64,000 nucleotides of DNA from Aquipseudomonas alcaligenes_A (GTDB lineage: Bacteria > Pseudomonadota > Gammaproteobacteria > Pseudomonadales > Pseudomonadaceae): assembly GCA_048595745.1 (NCBI GenBank), contig CP184361.1. One strand, written 5' to 3'. The translations under genes were made by a program, and so were the position numbers. The notes under the pieces are model-generated. The model was not told the origin of the DNA, made no database searches, and saw only the letters and a program-made list of their open reading frames with translations. Of the stretch, positions 1 through 6,610 are shown piece by piece. Positions within the stretch are counted from its first letter, which is position 1. The number at the start of each line of letters is the position of its first letter.

Positions 1-305
1 AGGTACTGGGCGATTTCCTGGAAGATCAGCGGGTGCAGCAGGCCTTCCAGCCAGCGGCGCTGCGCTTCATCCTGGAAAACCAGTTGGCGCAGCACCGTGC
101 GATCCAGGCTGCCGTCGGCCTGCAATACCCGCGGGCCGAAGTGTTCGACGATCTTCGCCAGGGCCGGGCGCCCTGGCTCCACCACCCAGCGGGCGGCATG
201 ATCGGCATCCACCAAGTGAATGCCGAGGTCGATAAAGTGCTGTGCTACGGCGCTCTTGCCGCTACCAATGCCTCCGGTGAGGCCGAGAATCCAGGGTTTG
301 CTCAT
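1..305 (-). CDS. coaE: Dephospho-CoA kinase, N-terminal part (cut by window edge)
   Basis: CoaE phosphorylates dephospho-CoA, the last step of coenzyme A synthesis in the cytoplasm. About 101 N-terminal residues are visible and the rest lies beyond base 1. The protein begins MSKPWILGLTGGIGSGKS, a P-loop (GGIGSGKS) directly after the start, followed by the DADHAAR segment typical of CoaE. The start codon overlaps the stop of the upstream pilD in an ATGA arrangement, so the two are probably co-transcribed. The pilB-pilC-pilD-coaE order is the one known from P. aeruginosa. Identification is firm and only the C-terminus is unseen. Confidence 0.96.
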   Translation of the reverse strand, partial: MSKPWILGLTGGIGSGKSAVAQHFIDLGIHLVDADHAARWVVEPGRPALAKIVEHFGPRVLQADGSLDRTVLRQLVFQDEAQRRWLEGLLHPLIFQEIAQY

Positions 306-1174
306 CTAAAACCGGCGAACTGCAGATAGGTCGCGGTTATTTGATCACCCCAGAGCAATGCGATCCAGCCGGCAATTGCCAGATAGGGGCCGAAGGGGAT
401 CGGCGTGCTGGTTTCCTGGTTGCGCAGGCGCAGCATGATCACCCCGAGTACCGCGCCGACCAGTGACGACAGCAGGATGGTCAGCGGCAGTACCTGCCAG
501 CCACCCCAGGCACCGAGCATGGCCAGCAGCTTGAAGTCGCCGTAGCCCATGCCTTCCTTGCCGGTCAGCAGCTTGAACAGCCAGTACACCGACCACAGGC
601 TGAGGTAACCGGCGATGGCCCCCCACAGCGCATCCTCGAGGCTGGTGAACAGGCCGAACTGGTTGGCGATCAGGCCCAGCCACAGCAGCGGTAGCACCAG
701 GGCGTCGGGCAGTAGCTGGTGATCGCAGTCGATCATGCTCATCGCCAGCAGACCCCAGGTCAGCAGCAGCATGCCAGCCGCCTGCCAGCCGAAACCGAAA
801 TGGAAGGCGACGTAGCCGGACAGCAGGCCGCAGGCCAGCTCGACCAGCGGGTAGCGCTTGCTGATCGGTGCCTTGCAACCGGCGCACTTGCCGCGCAGGA
901 ACAGGTAGCTGAGCACCGGGATATTCTCCCAGGGGCGAATCTGGTGGCCGCAGTGGGGGCAGCAGGAGTTCGGCAGCACCAGATTGAAAGTGCCCTGTTC
1001 GGGCTCTTCCGGCAGCTCGAGAATCTCCCGTGCCTGCTTGCGCCAGTCGCGCTGCATCATCACCGGCAGGCGGTAGATGACGACGTTGAGGAAGCTGCCG
1101 ATGACCAACCCTAGCAGGGTGGCAGATAAAACAAAGGCCGGCAGGCTGCCGGCCAGGAAATCGAGTTGTATCAA
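302..1174 (-). CDS. pilD: Type IV prepilin peptidase / N-methyltransferase PilD
   Basis: PilD is the inner-membrane aspartic protease that removes the leader of type IV prepilins and N-methylates the new terminus. It also processes type II secretion pseudopilins. Visible features are a cytoplasmic four-cysteine site (CPHC and CAGC, about residues 70-105), the catalytic aspartates in SMIDCDHQLLPD and in GYGDFK (the GxGD-type motif), and about eight hydrophobic segments. A longer frame is open upstream to 1225, but it runs inside pilC. I chose the TTG at 1174, which gives 290 aa, the length of P. aeruginosa PilD, and starts just after the pilC stop. The TTG start and weak ribosome site suggest translational coupling to pilC. 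Confidence 0.93.
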   Translation of the reverse strand: MIQLDFLAGSLPAFVLSATLLGLVIGSFLNVVIYRLPVMMQRDWRKQAREILELPEEPEQGTFNLVLPNSCCPHCGHQIRPWENIPVLSYLFLRGKCAGCKAPISKRYPLVELACGLLSGYVAFHFGFGWQAAGMLLLTWGLLAMSMIDCDHQLLPDALVLPLLWLGLIANQFGLFTSLEDALWGAIAGYLSLWSVYWLFKLLTGKEGMGYGDFKLLAMLGAWGGWQVLPLTILLSSLVGAVLGVIMLRLRNQETSTPIPFGPYLAIAGWIALLWGDQITATYLQFAGFR

Positions 1175-1175
1175 T

Positions 1176-2402
1176 TTAAGCGCCCACCACCTGGCCCATC
1201 TGGAAGATTGGCAGGTACATGGCAATCACCAAGCCGCCAACCAGTACGCCCAGTACAGCCATGATCATCGGTTCCATCAGTGCGGTCAGTCCGTCCACCA
1301 TGTTATCTACCTCTGACTCATAGTGCGTGGCGACTTTATCAAGCATATCGTCAAGCGCGCCTGACTCTTCGCCAATGGCAGTCATCTGTAGGGCCATGGC
1401 GGGGAAAACGTTGGTACTTCGCATGGAAAAGTTCAATTGCATGCCGGTAGAAACGTCCTGCTTGATCTTGTGGACAGCGCTACGGAAAACTACATTGCCT
1501 GTGGCGCCGGCAACGGAGTCCAGGGCGTCCACTAACGGTACACCGGCAGCGAATGTCGTGGCCAAGGTGCGGGCATAGCGAGCAACCGAAGACATATATA
1601 TGATTTTCCCAATGATTGGTGCTTTGAGCATCAATCTATCTACCCAGTTCCGAAAATTCTCTGACCTCTTGTGGATCGTAGATAAGCCGTAGACGGTCCC
1701 GGCAATTGCCAATAGCACTACGAACCACCATTCCTGTAAACTTTCTGATAGACCAACTACCATTAGTGTGAAGGCGGGTAGCTCTGCGCCAAAGTTTGCA
1801 AAAACTGATTGGAACTGCGGCACAACTTTAATTAATAGAATGGCAGAGACAACTAGCGCTACGACAATTACTGCAATGGGATAGTTCATTGCCTTCTTGA
1901 TTTTCGACTTTAGTGCCTCTGTTTTCTCTTTGTACGTGGCAACACGGTCAAGTAGAGTTTCCAAGGCGCCTGACTGCTCGCCGGACTCGACTAAGTTGCA
2001 GTACAAGTCATCGAAGTACAGGGGGCGTTTGCGAAGAGCTGAGGCTAGGCTATTACCGGCGGCGACGTCTTGTTTAACGTCATCTACCAGCTTACGCATA
2101 TTTGGTTTTTCCAGTCCCTCGGCAATAATGTCGAAAGACTGCAGCATAGGCACTCCGGCTTTCATCATGGTAGCCATCTGTCGGGTGAAGATAGCAATGT
2201 CCATTGGCTTTATCTTCTTGCCGCTGCGACCGAGCAGAGGCTGGGCTTTCTTACGTACCTTGAGCGGGTTAATACCCTGCTTGCGCAGTTGGGCTTTTAT
2301 TAGGGCAGGGTTTTGCCCATTCATTTCTCCCTTAATTTTGGATCCGCGCCGGTCGGTGCCTTCCCAGGCGAAGGTGCTGGTTTTTATTGCTTTTTCCGCC
2401 AT
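1176..2402 (-). CDS. pilC: Type IV pilus inner-membrane platform protein PilC
   Basis: PilC is the polytopic platform protein that couples the PilB/PilT ATPases to pilin insertion and extraction. The 408-residue product has the two-copy T2SF architecture: a cytoplasmic four-helix domain (FTRQMATMMKAGVPMLQSF, about residues 75-95), a membrane helix (about 175-200), a second T2SF domain (ARTLATTFAAGVPL) and a final C-terminal membrane segment. It lies between pilB (3-bp gap) and pilD (1-bp gap) on the minus strand, so pilBCD-coaE reads as one operon. The central part, about 1600-1900, is visibly more AT-rich than its surroundings but the frame is intact. Confidence 0.96.
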   Translation of the reverse strand: MAEKAIKTSTFAWEGTDRRGSKIKGEMNGQNPALIKAQLRKQGINPLKVRKKAQPLLGRSGKKIKPMDIAIFTRQMATMMKAGVPMLQSFDIIAEGLEKPNMRKLVDDVKQDVAAGNSLASALRKRPLYFDDLYCNLVESGEQSGALETLLDRVATYKEKTEALKSKIKKAMNYPIAVIVVALVVSAILLIKVVPQFQSVFANFGAELPAFTLMVVGLSESLQEWWFVVLLAIAGTVYGLSTIHKRSENFRNWVDRLMLKAPIIGKIIYMSSVARYARTLATTFAAGVPLVDALDSVAGATGNVVFRSAVHKIKQDVSTGMQLNFSMRSTNVFPAMALQMTAIGEESGALDDMLDKVATHYESEVDNMVDGLTALMEPMIMAVLGVLVGGLVIAMYLPIFQMGQVVGA

Positions 2403-2405
2403 GGT

Positions 2406-4109
2406 TTAGTCCTTGGTCACGCGGTTGACTTCTTCCAGGCTGGTCACGCCCTGGATTACTTTGATCAGGCCGGAGCGGCGCAGGTCGTTGAAACCGTCCT
2501 TGCGCATCTGTGCGGCGATATCGATGGAGTTGCCGTCTTCCATGATAATCCGCTGTAGGGCGGGCGTGTTTTTAACCACTTCATAAATACCCAATCGCCC
2601 CTTGTAGCCACCTTTGCAGTTTTCGCAGCCGACCGGCCCGTAGACCTTGAAGGTTCCGACCTCCTGCTCGGTGAAGCCTTCCTCCATAAGGGCTTCTTTA
2701 GGAAGGTTTACCTCCTTCTTGCAGCTGGAGCAGAGTTTGCGCGCGAGGCGCTGGGCAATGATCAGGTTCACCGAAGTGGCGATATTGAAGCTGGGCACCC
2801 CCATATTACGCAGACGCGTCAGGGTTTCGGCGGCGCTGTTGGTGTGCAGGGTGGACATCACCATGTGGCCGGTTTGCGCAGCCTTGATGGCGATTTCGGC
2901 GGTTTCCAGGTCGCGAATCTCGCCGACCATGATCACATCGGGGTCCTGGCGCAGGAAGGCGCGCAGCGCTTGAGAAAAGTCCATGCCCTGTTTGGGATTG
3001 ACGTTTACCTGGTTGATGCCCTCCAGGTTTATCTCCACCGGATCCTCTGCCGTGGAGATGTTCACGTCCACGGTGTTGAGAATGTTAAGGCCGGTATAAA
3101 GGGATACCGTCTTGCCTGAGCCTGTAGGGCCGGTAACCAGGATCATGCCCTGCGGCTGCTTGAGGGCTGTCAGGTAGAGTTCTTTTTGGAATTCTTCATA
3201 GCCGAGCGCATCAATACCCATCTGTGCGCTGGAGGGGTCCAGAATCCGCATCACGATCTTCTCGCCCCACAGGGTCGGTAGGGTATTGACGCGGAAGTCG
3301 ATGGCTTTGGTCTTGGAGATTTTCATCTTGATTCGACCATCCTGCGGCTTGCGCCGCTCGGAGATATCCAGGCTGGCCATGACTTTCAGGCGTGCGGAAA
3401 TGCGCGGGGAGAGCTGGATCGGTGGGCGGGCTACTTCATGCAGAATGCCGTCGGTACGAAAGCGCACGCGATAGGTTTTTTCATAAGGTTCAAAGTGCAG
3501 GTCGGAGGAGCCGCCCTTGATGGCATCCAGCAGCATTTTGTTGACAAAGCGTACAACGGGAGCGTCATCGGCCTCATTGCCCTGTCCGGCGTCCTGCTTG
3601 TCCTCATCGACCGCTTCGACATCCAGGCCGTCGAGGTCCATGTCGCCGAGGTCATCCATGCCGCTACCGGCATTGTCGAAGAATTTTTCGATGGCCTCGC
3701 CCAGCTTGTCATCCTCGACCAGTACGCTCTCGGTATTGAGGCCGGTGCTGAACTGGATATCGGTGACTGCCTGGTGATTGCTCGGATCAGACACCGCCAC
3801 ATACAGCTTATTGCCGCGACGCCAGAGTGGTAGGGCGCGATGCTGGCGAATCAGCTTTTCGGTGACCAGGTCGCGCGGTTGGCTTTCCTTATCTAACGAG
3901 CCGAGGTCGAAGAAAGCGACACCGAACTGTTCAGCTGTGAGTTCGGCCAGTGCTCGTGCTTTAACCAGTTTGTTCTGGACCAGGTAGGTAATGAGGGGCA
4001 GCTGATTTCTTGCTGCCTGCAGCTGCGCTTGCTGCGCTGCTTTTTCGTCTAGCAGGCCGGCCTGGGCCACCTGGCGGGCCAGGCCGGAAAGAGAAACCGC
4101 GTCGTTCAT
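2406..4109 (-). CDS. pilB: Type IV pilus extension ATPase PilB
   Basis: PilB is the hexameric cytoplasmic GspE-family ATPase that powers pilus extension. The 567-aa length matches P. aeruginosa PilB. An N-terminal MshE-type domain (about residues 1-150), which binds c-di-GMP in some homologues, precedes the ATPase core. The core shows Walker A GPTGSGKT near residue 325, Asp/His boxes, the Walker B region DPDVIMVGEIRD, and a C-terminal zinc site made of CSSC and CENC. It is first in the minus-strand pilBCD operon and divergent from the pilin genes across a 228-bp gap. Confidence 0.96.
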   Translation of the reverse strand: MNDAVSLSGLARQVAQAGLLDEKAAQQAQLQAARNQLPLITYLVQNKLVKARALAELTAEQFGVAFFDLGSLDKESQPRDLVTEKLIRQHRALPLWRRGNKLYVAVSDPSNHQAVTDIQFSTGLNTESVLVEDDKLGEAIEKFFDNAGSGMDDLGDMDLDGLDVEAVDEDKQDAGQGNEADDAPVVRFVNKMLLDAIKGGSSDLHFEPYEKTYRVRFRTDGILHEVARPPIQLSPRISARLKVMASLDISERRKPQDGRIKMKISKTKAIDFRVNTLPTLWGEKIVMRILDPSSAQMGIDALGYEEFQKELYLTALKQPQGMILVTGPTGSGKTVSLYTGLNILNTVDVNISTAEDPVEINLEGINQVNVNPKQGMDFSQALRAFLRQDPDVIMVGEIRDLETAEIAIKAAQTGHMVMSTLHTNSAAETLTRLRNMGVPSFNIATSVNLIIAQRLARKLCSSCKKEVNLPKEALMEEGFTEQEVGTFKVYGPVGCENCKGGYKGRLGIYEVVKNTPALQRIIMEDGNSIDIAAQMRKDGFNDLRRSGLIKVIQGVTSLEEVNRVTKD

Positions 4110-4275
4110 CGGTTGAGCCGTAGAGTTTCATGGATAATCCTGCCTTATAGCCTGTTTGTGCGATGCTGCCAAACAGCGCCTCAAGGGGGTGACAAAAAAT
4201 GTCGCTAGTTGCCGGAGGTGGTTAGGGGGCGGTCTGGGCGGGCTGCGGAGGCCTAATGTGCGTGGCGTGTTAGAT

Positions 4276-4291
4276 TGGCATGCAAAATGCT
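4276..4291 (+). promoter_or_regulatory. Sigma-54 (RpoN) promoter of the first pilin gene
   Basis: The sequence TGGCATGCAAAATGCT carries GG and GC doublets exactly 12 bases apart, close to the sigma-54 consensus TGGCACG-N4-TTGCA. It lies about 47 bases before the pilin start, leaving a leader of about 35 bases. P. aeruginosa pilA is known to be transcribed by RpoN with the PilS/PilR system, so this placement is as expected. PilS/PilR are not in the window. Confidence 0.8.
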
Positions 4292-4337
4292 CTGAATAGA
4301 TCAGGCTGTGTGCCTGACCACTCCAAGGAGACATTTA

Positions 4338-4697
4338 ATGAAAGCTCAAATGCAGAAAGGTTTTACCCTGATCGAATTGATGATTGTAGTTGCCATTATT
4401 GGTATTCTGGCCGCCATCGCGCTGCCGGCTTACCAGAACTATACTCGTAATTCTGCAGACAAAGCATGTCTGGCTGAAATGAAGGCCTATGCCAACACTG
4501 CTCTGGCTGACATCCTCGATCCTAATAATGGCACTGCCGTTAAGGCTACTAACTTTAGCGCTTGTGCTACTGCGCCAGACGCTTCCGCTCAGACTGCGGC
4601 CACGCTGGGTGTATTTACTCAAACTGCCAAAGGTGGTACTCCGGGCAAGAGCATTGAGTGTGACTTGTCTAAAGGTGCCACTTGCGTGATTAAGTAA
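4338..4697 (+). CDS. pilA: Type IV pilin, first copy (PilA / PilAI-like)
   Basis: This is a type IV prepilin, the probable major pilus subunit. The ATG at 4338 follows AAGGAG at 4325-4330 and gives 119 aa, with a short charged leader MKAQMQKG cut before Phe+1 and the conserved Glu+5 in FTLIELM. The hydrophobic alpha-1 helix is followed by a short globular domain. A C-terminal Cys pair (IEC...ATC) would form the D-loop disulfide. The mature part of about 111 residues is short compared with P. aeruginosa PilA. It is driven by a sigma-54 promoter, ends in a terminator at 4793-4828, and is followed by a second pilin gene. An upstream ATG at 4308 is rejected because it would destroy the leader. 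Confidence 0.93.
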   Translation: MKAQMQKGFTLIELMIVVAIIGILAAIALPAYQNYTRNSADKACLAEMKAYANTALADILDPNNGTAVKATNFSACATAPDASAQTAATLGVFTQTAKGGTPGKSIECDLSKGATCVIK

Positions 4698-4792
4698 CGC
4701 AGATTGTTACTAGGTTGGGTAGGTGTTCATAGTGGTGGCTAGTAATAATCTTACTAGCTTTGCTTGATCTGGCTTTCCCTCCGAGCATGTGT

Positions 4793-4828
4793 CGCGGCGC
4801 CCCGCTTTTTGCAGGGCGTCGTGCTTTT
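4793..4828 (+). terminator. Rho-independent terminator after pilA
   Basis: A stem of about 13 pairs with one mismatch and G-U pairs (4793-4805 with 4811-4823, loop TTTTT) is followed by CTTTT. It separates the first pilin transcript from the second pilin gene, so the second copy probably has its own promoter or depends on read-through. Confidence 0.72.
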
Positions 4829-4890
4829 AGGGTTTGTATTGTTGTACTTTTATTTTGAATTTTTTGACGGTTGGGGTGCAAATAGTATTT

Positions 4891-4914
4891 GCAGGATTTT
4901 CCTTGTCATCCTGC
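4891..4914 (+). promoter_or_regulatory. Inverted repeat in the leader of the second pilin gene
   Basis: GCAGGAT and ATCCTGC form a perfect 7-bp inverted repeat with a 10-base spacer, 49 bases before the start of the second pilin. It could be an operator or a leader hairpin. No U-run follows, so it is not an obvious terminator. I did not recognise a convincing sigma-54 promoter for this gene. Confidence 0.35.
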
Positions 4915-4962
4915 ATGCATTGTTATTAGATGAAAATGAATAATTTTCACCAAGAGGTGCTC

Positions 4963-5295
4963 ATGAATTTCCGGAATAATGGGTTCACCTTGGTTGAGTT
5001 AATGGTCGTGGTTGCAATCGTGGGTTTGCTGGCGGCGATCGCGCTACCAGCCTATCAGCAATTTGTGGCTAGCTCCGCAGAAAGAGCTTGTTTGGCGGAG
5101 GCTAGAGCATACGTAAATATGGCAATGGCCGCTCTGAGTGCTAATGAGCCGGTACCATCTCCAGTGAAACAGGCCTGTGATAAGCTCGATGGTGTCGTTG
5201 ATCTTTCCACGGATGTTTCAGCGTTGCCACGCAGTCCAGGTGCTCGTGGGGTATTGTGTGAGTTAAGTAGTGGCGGTAATTGTGTTCTTAAGTGA
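4963..5295 (+). CDS. Second type IV pilin (PilAII-like)
   Basis: This is a second prepilin of 110 aa. The ATG at 4963 follows AGAGG and gives leader MNFRNNG, then mature FTLVELMVVVAIVGLLAAIALPAYQ with Glu+5 and the conserved Phe+1. The first 50 residues closely resemble the upstream pilin, including CLAEARAY versus CLAEMKAY, but the C-terminal half diverges. It keeps the Cys pair of the D-loop (VLCELSSGGNCVLK) and has one extra cysteine (QACDKLDG). The pair resembles pilAI/pilAII of P. stutzeri, where the second copy antagonises transformation. That role here is inference. Its codons and surroundings are more AT-rich than the flanking core genes. Confidence 0.88.
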   Translation: MNFRNNGFTLVELMVVVAIVGLLAAIALPAYQQFVASSAERACLAEARAYVNMAMAALSANEPVPSPVKQACDKLDGVVDLSTDVSALPRSPGARGVLCELSSGGNCVLK

Positions 5296-5330
5296 GTGCT
5301 GTGGCTGAGGCAGTATAGCCGGCGTTTTTT

Positions 5331-5405
5331 GTCGATGTGGCCTAGCCGGTAGAGCAATGCATTTATAATGTGAAGGGTGCGAATTTAAATCCTGCTTCTG
5401 GCGCC
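5331..5405 (+). pseudogene. Decayed tRNA (probably tRNA-Thr) downstream of the pilins
   Basis: The stretch of about 75 bases keeps recognisable tRNA landmarks: a D-arm-like part (GCCGGTAGAGCA), an anticodon-arm-like ATTTATAAT where TTTGTAAT is expected, and a T-arm-like GAATTTAAATCC where GGTTCGAATCC is expected. It ends in GGCGCC without a CCA. The anticodon stem no longer pairs and the T-loop TTC is lost, so it should not fold into a working tRNA. P. aeruginosa has a functional tRNA-Thr just downstream of pilA, a known site of pilin-locus exchange. I interpret this as its degenerate relic. Confidence 0.6.
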
Positions 5406-5412
5406 GTATTAA

Positions 5413-5437
5413 AAAGCCCCGAATTTGCCGGGGCTTT
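5413..5437. terminator. Bidirectional terminator between the pilin locus and nadC
   Basis: A perfect 9-bp stem (AAAGCCCCG / CGGGGCTTT) with a short loop is flanked by A and T runs, so it can stop both the plus-strand pilin transcript and the minus-strand nadC transcript. Confidence 0.85.
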
Positions 5438-5457
5438 GTGTTTTAAAGTGGCTCCGG

Positions 5458-6306
5458 TTACAAGCTCAGCCGCATCGACAAGTCGACAGCCTTGACGTCC
5501 TTGGTCAGGCTGCCGATGGAGATGTAATCCACGCCGGTTTCGGCAATCGTGCGCAGCGTGGCTTCGTTGATGCCGCCGGAGGCCTCCAGCTTGGCGCGGC
5601 CGGCGGTGAGTTTTACTGCGGTGCGCATGTCTTCCAGGCTGAGTTCGTCGAGCATGACGATATCGGCCCCGGCTTCCAGCGCCTGCTGCAGTTCTTCCAG
5701 GCTTTCTACCTCGACTTCCACCGGCTTGCCGGGGGCGATGCCGTGGGCGGCGCTGATGGCCTGGGCGATGCCGCCGCAGGCGGCGATGTGGTTTTCCTTG
5801 ATCAGGAAGGCGTCATACAGGCCGATGCGATGGTTGTGGCAGCCGCCCTGGGTGACGGCATACTTCTGTGCCAGGCGCAGGCCGGGCAGGGTCTTGCGGG
5901 TATCGAGCAGCTTCACCCCGGTGCCATCGACCAGGTCGGCAAAATGGCGGCAACGGGTGGCGACGGCCGAAAGGGTCTGCAGGAAGTTCAGAGCGCTGCG
6001 TTCGCCGCTGAGCAGGGCGCGGGCCGGGCCGTCGAGGCTGAAGAGGGGCTGGTTGGGCGCGACCCGTTCGCCTTCGATGACGTGCCAGTGCACGGCCACG
6101 CGTGGGTCGAGCTGACGGAATACCGCATCGACCCACGCGCTGCCGCAGACAACGGCGGCGTCGCGGGTGATCACGCGGGCATGGGCCAGGCGTTCGGCGG
6201 GGATCAATTGGGCGGTAATGTCGCCGCTGCCGATGTCTTCGCTCAGGGCGCGACGCGCGTTGGCTTCGATTTCGGCGCCGAGTTCGGCGAGGGTCAGGTT
6301 GGGCAT
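5458..6306 (-). CDS. nadC: Nicotinate-nucleotide pyrophosphorylase (quinolinate phosphoribosyltransferase)
   Basis: NadC converts quinolinate and PRPP to nicotinate mononucleotide in de novo NAD synthesis (cytoplasm). The 282-aa product has the family's normal length. Family motifs include RKTLPGLRLAQKYAVTQGG with the following HNHRIGLYD (substrate-binding Arg and His residues), the EVE(V/S)ESLEEL strand, MLDELS and the C-terminal EASGGI and ISIGSLT phosphate-binding segments. It is a single gene convergent with the pilin genes and divergent from the DUF1631 gene, as in P. aeruginosa. Confidence 0.97.
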   Translation of the reverse strand: MPNLTLAELGAEIEANARRALSEDIGSGDITAQLIPAERLAHARVITRDAAVVCGSAWVDAVFRQLDPRVAVHWHVIEGERVAPNQPLFSLDGPARALLSGERSALNFLQTLSAVATRCRHFADLVDGTGVKLLDTRKTLPGLRLAQKYAVTQGGCHNHRIGLYDAFLIKENHIAACGGIAQAISAAHGIAPGKPVEVEVESLEELQQALEAGADIVMLDELSLEDMRTAVKLTAGRAKLEASGGINEATLRTIAETGVDYISIGSLTKDVKAVDLSMRLSL

Positions 6307-6465
6307 CGTGGCCTCCGCATGCTGGTGGCGCGATTATAGGGATAGCCGACGGCTGGTGCAGCGTCGTCGGGAGAATTGGCTAGACCCTAGAAGGTGCGGT
6401 CCGGTCGCTGCGAATGACCGTTCGTAACCTTGATCTCCCGCTCTGTGATCTGGGTCATGTCTGCG

Positions 6466-6504
6466 ATAGGGGGTATTTGGTCATGCTTCGCATCCCCCTA
6501 TACT
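6466..6504 (+). promoter_or_regulatory. Promoter with an 8-bp inverted repeat upstream of the DUF1631 gene
   Basis: The gap between nadC and the next gene (6307-6610) has no gene. It holds ATAGGGGG (6466-6473) and its exact inverse CCCCCTAT (6494-6501), separated by 20 bases. The repeat overlaps a plausible sigma-70 promoter, TTGGTC (6477-6482) and TATACT (6499-6504) with 16-base spacing. The repeat may be an operator. No regulator is identified. Confidence 0.45.
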
Positions 6505-6610
6505 GAGGGTGGCTGCATTTTCTGGCGCCATCTATTTGACGTTTTTGGGTGATGCCCAGCTGATCGTTTAGCAGGCCTGTTCTGATCTGGCAGCCTGCGG
6601 GAGACTCGCA

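Noticed and set aside
1174..1225. Longer PilD starting at 1225
   Set aside because: The extension lies within the pilC coding region, has no ribosome site and would add 17 atypical residues. The TTG at 1174 gives the family's standard 290 aa.
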